DNA of 64,000 nt, from positions 33,935,753 through 33,999,752 of the forward strand of contig NC_090290.1 of the NCBI RefSeq assembly GCF_037392515.1, read 5' to 3'. The translations under genes were made by a program, and so were the position numbers. This document shows positions 47,036 to 58,500 of this stretch, piece after piece. Source of the DNA: Haliotis asinina. Its lineage: Eukaryota > Mollusca > Gastropoda > Lepetellida > Haliotidae. Each line of letters begins with the position of its first letter. Within the stretch, counting starts at the first letter, position 1. The notes under the pieces are model-generated. The model was not told the DNA's origin. It worked only from the letters and a program-made list of their open reading frames with translations, and made no database searches.

Positions 47036-48934
47036 AGTAGCGGAGGTGTCAGTCGTGGGGAGTGGGTTTGAACACTCGCCATTTTAAGAGCGCTTCGATT
47101 GTATCAACCACATCAACCACCTTCGCCTTCGACGCGCACTGGATTCCAAAAGACCGATTCTAACAGGGGTAGTACGTTTTGTATGTTCTGACAAAATATA
47201 ATATATGACATTCATTTCCATGTTAATAATTTTTGTTTAATATATATCAGATGTGTAGTAAAGCTACAGTCTGATAGGAAACTGAACATGGTAACAGTTT
47301 ATACACAGCCTTTGATACGACAACGAAAACAGACTGAACAAAAATCGAACATCCAGCTGTGTTTGTGCATGTGCGTGTGCCATAGAAAACAAAACGTCTG
47401 CAAACTTATACGTTTAATAAGAAGGCAACGTTTATAGTATACATTTCGTACGATGCTTTCTTATCATCAGGATGGTCAGTTTAAGATAAACGAAGCTCTG
47501 GGTAATTACGGCATAATCATGCTGGTTTAGCTTACCTTCAGTGGACAGACCGTGCCGCCTTTACACGCCAACCTATGGCGTCAAGAGTATTGAGGATTCG
47601 GGACATCATGATACTATGGGTGCAAGTGTGACGTTTTGTAAGTGGCTTCCGCAACTCCGTTGTTTTCCTCCTGAATCAGCCAATCACACTGATGTCCAAA
47701 AGATTCAATACTAAAAAGAATTTCATTTCATACATTAACAGGAAAAGATGAGGCTGTTGGCACGTAGGATTTACATAGGCCTATTCCAAATATGAAATTT
47801 AGAAGAAATATATTCCACGACACAATGCACATATTCACGGTCTTTTCATGTGGAAGTTGGGGACAAAGCCGTAGGTGGTAATGGATACAGCGAGCCATGC
47901 CATGGTGTCGTTTACGCTATGCTGTTTATGCCAAGGAAGGACATCCACAGACGAGGCGTTGAACAGTATCAGCCAATTCATTACAGTCCACAGTTCATAC
48001 TAATGTTTTGTTTAAGAATCATATTTGACCATTTCAAGTGGAGTTTCCTAAAGAACCCGAATAAATCCTCTAATTTGCAGTAACACATTGTTCATTACCT
48101 CCCCACGTGTTTACTAAATTTACTATTATTATATGTGAAATCAGCAGTTTTGGATAGAAGATTAGAAAAGAACAAATTTGTACAGCGTGTAAAAGGCAGC
48201 ATACGTAAAACTGTTTTAACTTGAAGCCAATTATCCAATATCATAACTGAAATTAGAAGAAGTGTACTTAAAACAGCAAAGTTAATCATTCAGCCGAGGA
48301 CAAGGCAGAATGTCATCAATGGCGGTAGAGAGCAAGTCGATACTAAAACCATTGCCTACTTCCAATCAAACAGAAAGTGGAATGCATGAATTTAGATAAA
48401 CAGAGAATATAAATAAATACATATATGGATGAAGCGTGTAATTGTCTCGCTGATATTCAGGCTAACGTATACAGCATTCTTCGGAAACAAATTCACCGTT
48501 GGCGATGCATATGCAAGACGTGACATGAAATTGATGATGATGGTAGATACAGGAATAAATATTGATGACAATGCAGATTTTTCAGTGACCATCAGAAAGT
48601 GTATCCAGTACAGTATAAGAAGAAAATTGCCAGTTGTCTTGTCAGCCGTCGACATCAGCGAATCTGATTTCACGAAGTTAATTGTGAATTGACACTGTTA
48701 CTTTCCTCTCCTAGCAAGAATTCAAGTAATGAATATCTGTTCGTAGTGTTTGTCAGCCTGGACTGTACGTGAGAGCCGGTATCTTTTATTTCTTATTTTG
48801 AGGTACCCATTAGCGTCATTCCAAAACGTCTATTTCAGTGGACATTCGTAATTGAAAAAAAGACCATACCAAATGAAACCAATTAATATGTTGACGTTAT
48901 GAACAGATGATATTTTCTATCTCGAGGCGTTCCG
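47036..48934. other. Non-coding, nothing recognised
   Basis: Overlapping short frames at 48392-48692 on both strands have no domain support. Confidence 0.35.
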
Positions 48935-49040
48935 TTGAACTTAGGGGATTCGATCCCACATCCTTTGGTCATGAGTTTACCCGTCAACGCACAAAGTCAG
49001 CCGTCTAACCCACCTCTCAGCCACCTAGCAAGGCTTACGT
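48935..49040 (-). mobile_element. tRNA-like SINE head
   Basis: On the minus strand, aggtggctgagaggtgggtt (A-box region) is followed about 70 bases later by gtgggatcgaatcccctaag (B box). Spacing and sequence resemble a SINE derived from a long-variable-arm tRNA. An A-rich or T-rich body follows to 49150. Confidence 0.45.
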
Positions 49041-49389
49041 AGAAATTGAAGTCGGTAGTTTAGACCAAGGACTTGAAGGGACTGAGTGTGCAAGTCTTGG
49101 CTTAAGCTGCACCAGCAAAAAAAACAACAAAAAAACAAAACAAATATTTTACTACAAAAACGAATGTACGATATCCGTGATGACGAAGATCGCTAAAACT
49201 TCAGTCAGCTATCTTAATAAACTTTAAAAACTGACATTCAGAATTTAAATCAACATGTTGTAATACAGTTCATCCCAAATAGGCTAATAACACATTTGAC
49301 TATGATGACTATCATTCTGGTGGAATGCGCACGGGATAGAACAAAAGTATTGTTCTACACTATTACAATGCTGCACAGATGATGTCGTT

Positions 49390-50798
49390 GCTTGACATTA
49401 AATTGAATAGTTTTTCAATGATTTCTTGCTTTTACGTGTTTTATATTCGCCCATTTGATCCTTTTTGCCACGTGTTTTCAATAAATTGGGAAGAAAGCAG
49501 GACTAAAGTCAGTAAATTTACTACTCGGGAGTAACTTCTCAAGGGCATATTTAGCTGAAGAATCTGCCTTTGAATTTCCCAAAATATCACCGCGGCTGGG
49601 TAGCCAACAGACAAGGGTGTCAATCCAGCCGCGGACAAATGCAAATGACATTTCCAAATATGAACTGAAACGGTATGGTCAGTTTTACGTTTGCACATTT
49701 CCTGCATACCGGACAAACTCCCTGAAAATATTTTAAGTTTCCTTTCCCTGGAATGTACGAGTTGTTGACCTGGCAGGACACCTTTAGCCTCTTCCGTAAA
49801 ATGGAACTTTCATCGAAGCGAAAGAATATCATCAAGAGTAACAGCTGTAGCTGCCACTATGCCTCAGCTTGTAGATCCACCAGTGTATATATTCAGGTAA
49901 CCAGAATATTGGTGTTTAATTTACACAAAATCTTGATGATACGAGAAAACAACAATACAGGTTTTGTATCAGCCATTTTCGATTGATTTATCCAAATTAA
50001 CATCCAGCTGTACTGACTGGCACTGTGTCACCTGAGGCAGTTTTAAGTCGGCAAGTCAAAGAAGCTTTAGCTTTATGTTGCTTAATACGAACTCCAAGTG
50101 CAGCAATTTATTTTGGATTCCCATCAAATAAGGATTGAAAAAGAGGATAAACGTTTGGAGGATTGGATGGATTGGAGTGCAGTTTAATAACATACTGTAG
50201 TGACTGTTGTATCCCTCTGCTCCCAAGACAAGGCTCATTAGCTTCTACACATAGGCTTTCAATAGGATATATGTTCTAAATGCGTCCAGACACAATCTGA
50301 AACCTTCATGATGAATGGTAGCAAACTCCTGAATATAGGATTTACAGACCGAACCAAATTTAGGAAAAGCCATAATCAAGTTTGGATCGAATTGAGCTGA
50401 CTCTGTTGGTCTCCACCCAATTTAGCATTTGAAAAACTACCTTAGTATATCCAGAGCTTTTAAGGATCTTATCTTTCTGATTTATAATATGAGGAAACCT
50501 ATTTTGACCACCGTTATGGGGGTTTTGTCCTAATTATAATTGTGGGTCGTGATGTAGTTTTCATTAGATGCAAAATTGGAGAAACTTGTTTTGGCTTTGG
50601 AGGACTTGCAACCTTATAACTTTTGCGATGACGACGTGTATATTTTGTCATTGCCTCTCAGTATTGTTCATCTTTGTATCACGGCATGAGGTATAAAAGT
50701 CGTCAGCAAACCATGACACCTTTATTTTCTGCCAAAATCTATGTGTGTTAACGCTTAAAGGAGTAACTGATATAATGCTACCTCGAGGAACTCCCATT
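49390..50798 (-). pseudogene. LINE fragment 2: partial RT to RNase H
   Basis: Minus strand, many stops and frameshifts. From 50798 it reads MGVPRGSIISVTPLSVN (RT motif B), SWFADDFYTSC (catalytic FADD, about 50697-50711), LCVEANEPCLGSRGIQQS and VYPLFQSLFD, then an RNase H start (YTGGSTS, VAATAVTLDDILSLR, near 49880), a middle block (HTVSVHIWKCHLHLSAAGL), and the RNase H end WLPSRG with GNSKADSSAKYALEKLLP near 49560. The order matches ORF2 of fragment 1, so both belong to the same LINE group. It carries more lesions than fragment 1. Confidence 0.75.
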
Positions 50799-51489
50799 TG
50801 TGATGGCAGACATAAGAAAATATGGAAGTAAAAATAGAGCTGTTAGTGGCACAAGCCACTGCGCCACCGTCCTTGGATCCATCTGTAAATAAGGGTTTGT
50901 AATTGCTATATTTAGTTTTTAATTGATTATATTCTTGTTTATATTGTAATTCATTAGTTTCTGATTTTTTAAAAGAGGTTAATGTGAGGTCGACTTGTGG
51001 TCTAACCAATTGCCAAGGAGGAGAAGAAAGGAGACGGGAGGGAGCTATATGTTCCAGTTCAATGCCGGCCGAAGAAAGAAAGGGTTTAATTCTGTGCCCG
51101 AGAGGTGGAACAAGAGAAGACTTTTTGTCATACAAATCTTCATAAAGTGGGTTGAACACACAGTTGTTTGTAGGATTAGAATCATTAGAGTATAATTTAG
51201 TAATGTATTGTAAGGATAATTTTATACGACGTTGTGTAAGAGATGGTTCGTCGGCTGCAACGTAAAGACTGTCAATAGGTGAAGTTCGGAAAGACCCAAG
51301 ACAAAGTCTTAAACCTTGGTGGTGTACAGAATCAAGAAGTTAAAGGTTGCTTTTGCAAGCTCCACCGTATACGATGGAACCGTAATCAAGTTTCGAACGG
51401 ATCAATGATCGATAAAGTTGTAGGAGGGTAGCTTGGTCCCCTACCCACTTACAATTAGAAATGACTTTCAAAAGGTCAAGTGCCTTCAG
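50799..51489 (-). pseudogene. LINE 1 ORF2, RT thumb/connection and start of RNase H
   Basis: Continues the RT of 51490-52480 after an in-frame TGA. Readable blocks: VGDQATLLQLYRSLIRSKLD, LRLCLGSFRTSPIDSLYVAA, NCVFNPLYEDLY, then KPLFTDGSKDGGAVACAT, the first strand and catalytic Asp of an RNase H domain. The domain stops after about 20 more residues (LPSQ, 50799-50810) at a junction with LINE fragment 2. Confidence 0.8.
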
Positions 51490-52480
51490 TCATGTAGCTT
51501 TAAGGGATTTGATATGGGGGAGAAACGTTAAATGCGAGTCAAAAATCAATCCCAAGAACTTGGCCTCTTTTACAACTTTAATTGCAGTGCCATTTAGAAA
51601 CAGTTCAGGGTCTTTATGTGGTTTATATCGTCTACAGAAATGTATACAATTAGTTTTTGATTTAGAAAATCTGAAACCGTTCTCAAGACACCATTTATTA
51701 ATTTTGTTTAAACACGCAAGTTGCAGTTGCCTCTCAATAGTATGCATAGTTTTACCACGACAAGAGATATTAAAATCATCCACAAAAAGTGATCCGTCAA
51801 TCGAATCATTTAAAACTTTGGATAAACTGTTGATTTTAACGCTAAATAAAGTAACAGACAAAATACTTCCTTGTGGAACACCTTGATCCTGATTATAATG
51901 ATCAGACAGGGTAGAACCCACCCGGACTTGAAATTGCCTGTCATTTAAAAAGTTGGATATAAATAGAGGCAATCGGCCTCGCAATCCAAAGTCATGTAAA
52001 TCTTTTAAAATGCCGTATTTCCATGTAGTGTCATACGCTTTTTCTAAATCAAAAAAGATAGAGACTGCATTTTGTTTATTAATTATAGCGTTTTTGACAA
52101 AAGACTCCAAACGCACCAAGTGATCAATGGTACTTCTGTTTTTACGAAAGCCACACTGAATATCTGTTATGAGGTTATTGGTTTCTAAGTACCAAACTAG
52201 TCTATTGTTTATCATGCGTTCCATGGTTTTGCAAACGCAGCTTGTGAGAGAAATTGGGCGATAATTTGAAGGATCGGTATGGTCACGTCCAGGTTTAGGT
52301 ATTGGGACTACTATAGCATCTCGCCACGACGACGGAAATTTCCCTGACGTCCAAATATCATCAAAAATATTTAGAAGAGTTTCTAAACAGGATTCTGGTA
52401 AGTGCTTCAGAAGTTGATAATGTATGTTATCAGCTCCTGTAGCAGTATCGTGGGCCTGGTCAAGAGTAGTATGGAGTTCA
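51490..52480 (-). pseudogene. LINE 1 ORF2, reverse transcriptase domain
   Basis: Minus strand. The RT makes cDNA at the nicked target site. The N-terminal part (GADNIHYQLLKHLPE, WRDAIVVPIPKPGRDH, PSNYRPISLTSCVCKTMERM) lies at 52225-52450 in the same frame as 51490-52224. Motifs: FRKNRSTIDHLVRL, FFDLEKAYDTTWKYG (motif A Asp), QGVPQGSILSVTLFS (motif B), LFVDDFNISC (motif C, FVDD in place of FADD, about 51769-51786) and AKFLGLIFDSHLTF. The APE + RT + RNase H order with a zinc-knuckle ORF1 fits the I/Nimb-Jockey side of non-LTR elements; the exact clade is uncertain. Interrupted by TAA near 52483 and TGA near 51490; otherwise well preserved. Confidence 0.9.
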
Positions 52481-52485
52481 TGAAT

Positions 52486-53766
52486 TTAAAGTACCTCGTT
52501 ATAATCTTCCCCGTTATCTGAAGTGAAATTTATAGATTTCTTTTCTTGCTGTTGTTGATACCTTTGGAACTCAGGTACATAATGTGTGGAAGAAGAATGT
52601 TGTGCCAGTGTTTCACCAAGTTTATTAGCAATATCAGATGTATTAGTTAATAACTGGTTTCCATCTTTGAGATGGTGAATGCTAGATCTAGAGCCCTTAC
52701 CTTTGATTTTCTGGATCATATTCCATACTTTAGAAATCGGCGTGCGTGAATTTATTTTAGATACATAGTTTTGCCAGGACTGACGTTTATATTGTTTAAA
52801 GGTACGCCGTGCTTTAGCGTTTAAGATTTTACATTTGTTCAAGTTATGGACCATAGGATGACGACGGAAATAATGTTCAGCTTTTTTCCGTGCCTTGCGA
52901 GCCTGTTTGCATTCAACATTAAACCATGGTTTTCGTATGTGCGGAATTATTGAGGACTTTGGGATACACTGATCAGCTATGTCGTTCAGATTATTAGAAA
53001 AACATTTAATAGCATCAGGAACATCAATGAAAAGTTCAGGTTTGTCAATGCAGAGAGTTTCATATAAACTCCACTTGGCCTTTTTAAAATTCCATCTAGG
53101 TGATGGAGGGACATCAGATGGGTTCAGGGGTTTTAAGATTGTTGGGAAATGGTCACTTCCACAAGGGTCGTCGTGGACTGACCATTCAAACTCACTCAAT
53201 AGACCAGAATCAGCAAGTGACAAATCAAGAACTGAATAGGTTCCTGTGCCAGAGTGTAAATATGTATTTGAACAATCATTATATATGCATAAATCATTGT
53301 TTGTAATAAACTCCTCCAGTACTTCCCCTTTAGTATTAACAGTTGTACCACCCCAGAGCCATTAAAATCACCCATAATAATACAGGGTTTCGGGAGTTGA
53401 TTGTAAAGGGTTTGAATATCAGCCTGCTGAAGAGCTGAAGATGGTGGAATATATAGCGAGCAGAGAGTAAAAGTAACATGCAAAGTAAGTCGTACTGCAA
53501 CAGCTTGAAGATTAGCTTTAAGGATAACAGGGCTTTGGAGTACATTATGTCTCACAAGGATGGATGATCCTCCCGTGGCCCTATCACCCGGAGGAGAAAA
53601 AGAATGATATGCATTGGAGTGACGCAGGCTGAAATTATCTGTCTGCTTTAAATATGTTTCTTGAAGACAGAATGCTGATGCTGAATGTCCTGGACCAATA
53701 GCAATAAGTCGTTAAAGTTGGCCTTCAGTCCTCGGCAATTCCACTGTATAATATTGTTTGGAGAAT
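52486..53766 (-). pseudogene. LINE 1 ORF2, AP-endonuclease domain and linker
   Basis: Minus strand, broken by at least two frameshifts. It begins with NIIQWNCRGLKANFNDLL (53757-53700), shifts frame to ASAFCLQETYLKQTDN (the Glu motif), continues through ILVRHNVLQSPVILKANLQA and TLCSLYIPPSS to CIIMGDFNG (53360), shifts again to SLADSGLLSEFEW, and ends with HDDPCGSDHFPT (the SDH motif, about 53148-53170). These are the conserved active-site blocks of APE-type LINE endonucleases, which nick the target DNA. The following linker (KKAKWSLYETLC, RKPWFNVECKQARKARKKAE) is the usual region before RT. ORF2 overlaps the end of ORF1 by a few bases in a different frame. Confidence 0.85.
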
Positions 53767-54638
53767 CTATCTTTTGGGAGGTATGACTGGGGATCTACCC
53801 CGTACATTTTTAGAGGGCGATACGCTTTGCGCCCGTGGCTGGATGGTTTCACCCACATCCATTCTTTCAAGAGATCCAAACCTATTAAATAGTTGGATCG
53901 AATTATCTGACCCCTTTGAAATCCTATCACTTTGTCCTTTCGAAGATTCAGTTCTTGATTTGCTTTGTTTCACATTTCTTTGAGATATTTGTGTTTTTTG
54001 TGCTTGAAACTTCTTCTGAGTGAGAGATGATGATTGACCTTGAGAAAGAGTATATGTCAGAGCGTGAATCAGATGTTTGAGTTGACTGTTCATTTGAATA
54101 TATTTGAGGCGCTTCAGAGTTCAACCACGTCAAGTCTGTCTGGCAGTCAACAGATAATGTTGTGACTTTGATTGTTATTTCAGGGGTTGTCTGGAGGACA
54201 GACGCATAAGTTTCCGTGCCTTCCTCAGACTGAACAAGTTTCTTTGCTTCAGAAAAACTGATGTTTCTGGAAAATTTAATTCTATTTATTTTCATGTGGT
54301 GTTCCCAGACAGGACAATCTTTAGAGTATGATGGGTGACTCCCTGAACAGTTGGTACATATTTTAGCATCATTGTCACAGTCTTCCGTTGTATGAGTTTG
54401 TTCACCGCCATGAGCACATGTGACAGATCTTGTGCATGTATTGACGCCATGGCCAAATCTTTGACATTTGAAACACCTTAATGGGTTTGGAATAAAGGTG
54501 TCAACTTTGATATTGCTGTAACCTGCTTTGATTGATGTCGGAGCAGTCGGCGTTGAAAATGAAAAAAACGTACGTGTTGGTTGGTTGTGTTTGTGAGTTC
54601 TTTCGTGTTGAGAACCGTTTAACGTCTTGATTTCTCAT
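53767..54638 (-). pseudogene. LINE 1 ORF1 (gag-like), zinc-knuckle C-terminal part
   Basis: Minus strand. It resumes after the SINE insertion with MRNQDVKRFSTRKN, frameshifts near 54560 to SIKAGYSNIKVDTFIPNPLR, then runs through CCHC zinc knuckles: CFKCQRFGHGVNTC (54475-54436), a second containing CAHGGEQTHTTEDC and a third containing CTNCSGSHPSYSKDC. A low-complexity Ser/Gln/Lys-rich tail follows (frameshift near 54000-54090) and ends FGSLERMDVGETIQPRAQS ... PPKR at the stop 53767. ORF1p is the nucleic-acid-binding chaperone of the retrotransposition particle. Confidence 0.85.
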
Positions 54639-54932
54639 CTCAAACACTAGACCCGTGAAGGTCCCGGGGTAGAATAGGCCTTCAGCAACCCATGCTTGCC
54701 ATAAAAGGCGACTCAGCTTGTCGTAAGAGGCGACTAACGGGATCGGGTGGTCAGACTCGCTGACTTGGTTGACACATGTCATCGGTTCCCAATTGCGCAG
54801 ATCGATGCTCATGTTGTTGATTACTGGATTGTCTGGTCCAGACTCGATTATTTACAGACCGCCGCCATATAGCTGGAATATTGCTGAGTGCGGCGTAAAA
54901 CTAAACTCACTCACTCACTCACTCAAACACTA
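54639..54932. repeat. Target-site duplication around the family B insertion
   Basis: ctcaaacacta occurs at 54639-54649 and again at 54922-54932, flanking the family B repeat exactly. In the LINE frame both copies read VFE, which proves the LINE was interrupted by the insertion. Confidence 0.9.
54650..54921 (+). mobile_element. Family B SINE-like element, complete, inserted into LINE ORF1
   Basis: Best copy in the window and the reference for family B: gacccgtgaaggtcccgggg, tagaataggccttcagcaac, ccatgcttgcc, aggcgactaacgggatcggg, ttgacacatgtcatcggttc, tgctcatgttgttgattact, tctggtccagactcgattat, ttacagaccgccgccatata, gctggaatattgctgagtgc, ggcgtaaaactaaactcact. Flanked by an 11-base target-site duplication. 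About 272 bases, no open frame; mobilisation in trans by a LINE is inferred. Its head is not obviously tRNA. Confidence 0.92.
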
Positions 54933-55350
54933 TGTCAGCTTCCGTCGTATCAGCAAACAACTGATCCCTGTCTCGTACAATTCCTTTACTGGTATTGAGC
55001 GTTCTATGTGCTGTAACTAAAACAGGAACGCCGACAAATGAAACTGTTGACATAAGGTTGGTAGATTGCTGTTTCCTGTTGCATTCTATCAGCAAAGAAC
55101 CTGATCGTAATCTTCGGACGTTTTTAACTTCTCCAGCTATGCCTTGAATACCCTTAGATATGGCAAAAGGGTTAAGTTTGAGAGGTGTTTTGTCAACTGT
55201 CTCAAGCACTAAAAATCGTGGCCAATGTTCTACAGATTTTAATGGTCTTTGCTCATCTTCATTATCCAGTGGACGTTTTGGGGTTTTTTTGGAAGGGGTT
55301 TGGTATTGGTATGTTTGTTGGTTATATGGTTCATCATCCGAGCTCCCCAC
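54926..55350 (-). pseudogene. LINE 1 ORF1 (gag-like), N-terminal part
   Basis: Minus strand, Met at 55350. After a polar N-terminus (MGSSDDEPYNQQTYQYQTPS), it contains WPRFLVLETVDKTPLKLNPF, SKGIQGIAGEVKNVRRLRSG, SLLIECNRKQQSTNLMS and GVPVLVTAHRTLNTSKGIVR. This fits the N-terminal RNA-binding region of gag-like ORF1 proteins of mollusc and arthropod LINEs as I remember them. The frame runs into the family B insertion after ADIVFE and resumes on the other side. No stop occurs in this part, so the LINE was fairly intact when the SINE landed. Confidence 0.85.
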
Positions 55351-55905
55351 CCACCACGGAGTATCACAAGGACAATGCTAAATACAAGTGGGTATCCAAC
55401 TTGCAGCACCAAGGATACCCGGATGATATACTCCAGCAGAAACATTAAAAGATTAACAATTCTACCAGATTGGCCCATGAGCCACCGCCTTCTGGGCATA
55501 AGACTCTAGGCAAAGTTCAAAACATCATACTGAAAGGTCGTTGACATTTGATATAAACAAATGTGCCAAGTCCAAAAGTAAACTTTCTCAAATTACATTT
55601 GTGTAATGACTTACAAGTCCATACACAGGGCTTGGCGTGACCAGCCGATTGATAGAATCGGGCCGATTCTACCACCCGTCTAGGTGAAGTAAGGGCCAAA
55701 GTGGTGTGTTGGGCAACAGGAACACGATTCAGGCTCCTATTGCCCTCAACCACCAGACTACCGTCCTCCTTGCGACCAGCAATTGGGTGCTATGGACCTA
55801 GTTGACCCGGGTCCACACGGGGATTTGAACGGCTCTTGGCGTTACTCAGCACCCACCACGAGGAGGTGGCCGTTCACGGGTGCCCCGTGTACTAAGAAAT
55901 TCCAA
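55351..55905 (-). other. LINE 1 5' untranslated region
   Basis: GC-richer than its surroundings. On the minus strand it starts near 55905 with acacggggcacccgtgaacg, gccacctcctcgtggtgggt and gctgagtaacgccaagagcc, and reaches the ORF1 Met at 55350. It should carry the internal pol II promoter. The exact 5' end is set by where GC-rich sequence gives way to AT-rich flank. Confidence 0.65.
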
Positions 55906-57059
55906 TCCCAAATATGACATATGTTACATTTATGAAATGCCATAGTACCCTGATTATTCAGTGACCTGATCCAAGTTTGTTTATTCAGTTTAGACACCCC
56001 AAAGCAAATACAAATACAAGGTCTAAATCATGTGCATTAATGGTAGAGGCAATACACATGACTTAAAACTTAAATGTATGTATATGTAAAGTAGTGGTGC
56101 ATTGGTATAGGCAATATGCATGTTTCAAATTTAAATGTATGTATGTTTAGAGTAGGGATACATGTGACTTGAAGTATTAGTAGCCACGTCATTAATTGCA
56201 GATGCACGAAAACTACCTTCTACACATTCACATTTAGGACAGTTTCTGATGCATTTACCATATTATCATCGCCTATTTTCATTGTTTCCCAATAGGAAAG
56301 CTCCCCCCTGTGTCCTCTTCAAAAGTAACGTCATAGCTTATTACAGTGATCCACTGAAGACATGTTTTAGTTGCTTTGAAGAAACGTGAATATATATTCT
56401 CTATGTCTTGAAGAGACATTAAGGATACGTAGATATTTGATGAAAAATACGTCGAGCATAATGCTTAAGTATACCTCTTACAATGCGTGGCGTCTGTTTT
56501 GACAACCAAACAAAATCAGAACCATTCGAAAATAATACTTATCTAACATCTGAGGACCAATTTGTCAATCTTGCATGATCAAATACAGTAATTACAATCC
56601 AAAACCTTTTTCATTGAATAAACTGTAGGCATATGTTTTTCTTCTTTTCACGAAGAATCATTTTTAATAATTGCACAAAAGGACAAGCCTATTCGAAAAG
56701 TTGCTTAATTTTGGCGAAGTAACCGGCAAAGCAGTTGATAAACCCGTATAAAACACTACTACAGTGGGAAGCAACTTGAGTGACCCATTAAAGGAACAAT
56801 GATTGCTGCATGTCTTAGGATCATTGCTCCAAGAAGTTGTGTCATATTGAAATCAAAGGTTACTGGAGATTAAAGTGCACCCAAACTGAATATGAAAAAG
56901 AAAACCTATTTCAGTATCGTCATGCATACACAACCTAATTATTTACCTCAACATTAAAATTTCATATCTTTATCTACGTTACACAATACAACATCCGATA
57001 TCACATCTGACTGCAACTAGACCTAAATGGTATAAGTACGTTTACGTTGTTGCACTGTA
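55906..57059. other. Non-coding; short imperfect duplication
   Basis: Two ~60-base imperfect direct copies at 56035-56155 (aggcaatacacatgac / aggcaatatgcatg, both followed by aaatgtatgtat). Nothing else recognised. Confidence 0.4.
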
Positions 57060-57378
57060 TCGGAGTGTAAGTGATCCTAGGCTCCATGCAGGTAGTTAAA
57101 GTAATGTAAGACCCCATGGTCCCTAGTATGGTGATCTACCGTCAGTTGTTGGTGATCTATAGCCAGTGTTTTATATTGTACTGTCTTCTCTGATTACAGT
57201 GTCTGAAATTAGTTTTACATGCTAGTTTTATGTTCGTATCTGTGATAGTCCAGTATTTTTACTGTCCATTGTCGACAGATTTTACTCTTCCAGATATTTT
57301 CATTTTATCAAATCATTTGTTCTCGTCACGATATGGCTGCAATATTGCCGATGTGACGGTAAATATTAACTCACTCAG
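57060..57378 (+). mobile_element. Family C repeat, complete reference copy
   Basis: agtgtaagtgatcctaggct, ccatgcaggtagttaaagta, ggtccctagtatggtgatct, accgtcagttgttggtgatc, tatagccagtgttttatatt, ttttactgtccattgtcgac, ctcgtcacgatatggctgca, atattgccgatgtgacggta and aatattaactcactcag. No open frame; about 320 bases. Confidence 0.88.
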
Positions 57379-57606
57379 ACTTGGCAGTGTATAGCCTGCT
57401 TTTAAATTGCAATGTCATTTATAGTTATTTTAGATTTAATTCTAAGTTATAAATTTATTTCTGTGATAGCCGAGTTGTTTTACTGTCTTTTACAGACAGG
57501 TAAGAATAATGAAACTATATTTGTATTTTTCTATTAATTAGACTATCGCAGAGACAACATGCCTGAACTACTGCCTGTCTTACTTTGAATATTAACTCAC
57601 TCACTT
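57379..57606 (+). mobile_element. Family C repeat, second diverged copy in tandem
   Basis: Same block order, more decayed: tgtatagcctgcttttaaat, tttagatttaattctaagtt, ctgtgatagccgagttgttt, tactgtcttttacagacagg, gaatattaactcactcac. Directly follows the first copy. Confidence 0.7.
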
Positions 57607-57631
57607 ACCAGAAGGCACATGTCAGGTCTCC

Positions 57632-57823
57632 TTAGCTTATCTCTGGCAGATACCATGCAACGGGTTCTGGGTATCCACCCAGTGAACTGACCCCGAGTCT
57701 GGCATTATCCTCGTCAGTCCAGGACGGGTAACACTTTTCATCGTTCAATGAGTATGTGGCTGTGACATCAATATACCACTCCCAGACAATCGTTCCGTTG
57801 ACGTTATAGTATAGGATAAGATC
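57632..57823 (-). CDS. Ependymin-related protein, terminal coding exon (partial gene)
   Basis: Minus strand. The acceptor tagtctttaacag ends at 57824; the exon opens with GAT at 57823 and reads 63 codons to TAA at 57632-57634. An in-frame TAA just before the acceptor forces the boundary. The peptide starts DLILYYNVNGTIVWEWYIDV and continues TATYSLNDEKCYPSW. Compared with the C-terminus of ependymin-related secreted proteins (as recalled: YY..-tG-v..sFyDVTlgIsdPdvF-PP..C), the Y-Y, G, (F/Y)xDVT, D and P positions agree, but the tail (GVSSLGGYPEPVAWYLPEIS) is unusual. Ependymin-related proteins are secreted, disulphide-bonded and lineage-expanded in gastropods. The assignment is tentative; the coding-exon call is firmer. 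Confidence 0.5.
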   Translation of the reverse strand, partial: DLILYYNVNGTIVWEWYIDVTATYSLNDEKCYPSWTDEDNARLGVSSLGGYPEPVAWYLPEIS

Positions 57824-58249
57824 CTGTTAAAGACTAGGAGGTCTGTTAGTTACAGGTTTACATTATTGCAGCCTAGGTTCGTTCCAGCGATCCCTCAATA
57901 CAAGTTTGATTACACTCCAATTTGTCTGTCGGCTCATGTGAGGTTACTGAACTCATACCAACTATGCAGAACCAGTGTCTAATCTCAATGATCTCATTAT
58001 TTCGGTTTATCACGGTTCATCATTAACACCTGTCGAATGAGATATATGTTTCAGGACAATGCAGTAGTTACGAACCAAGGATCATACTTGGAAAAAAAGT
58101 GAACTTTAGTACTAAGGTATAAACCTCTCACCTGTAACATTTATCAAAAGGGACAGTTGTTAAACATACTGACAGACAATATAATACTGAGTGGGTGAGA
58201 GAACCATACTGTGACTTGATAAAGTTATACATTTACACGATATTTATAC
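57824..58249. other. Intron, nothing recognised
   Basis: Lies between the two ependymin-like exons. A possible tiny exon ending ttacag/gtgag near 58130 was considered but its frame does not join the two exons. Confidence 0.35.
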
Positions 58250-58500
58250 ACAAAAATTTCAAATTCAAAGCTTGTCACCAAAGGGCAGTTAAACAAACCT
58301 AGATAGTCACAGATAGCAATTTCAAATTAGCCTGCGTGATCATAAAATATATCATCATATCTAACAACACACTATAAAAACAGGCTATCGATCGCCTGCA
58401 ACTGAAGGTAGATCACCATGCTAGGGATCATGGGGACTGACAGTACGTTTGCTCCCTACACAGACCCTCGCTGAATTTACACCATCAGAGTTGTTTGCTA
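58250..58500 (-). mobile_element. Family C repeat in intron
   Basis: agcttgtcaccaaagggcag, tagtcacagatagcaa, ggctatcgatcgcctgcaac, tgaaggtagatcaccatgct, agggatcatggggactgaca: family C blocks inverted. The 3' tail is missing. Confidence 0.75.

Noticed and set aside
58070..58200. Small bridging exon ending ttacag/gtgag near 58130 for the ependymin-like gene
   Set aside because: The candidate lengths (55 or 37 bases) leave a phase that does not join the terminal exon in frame.
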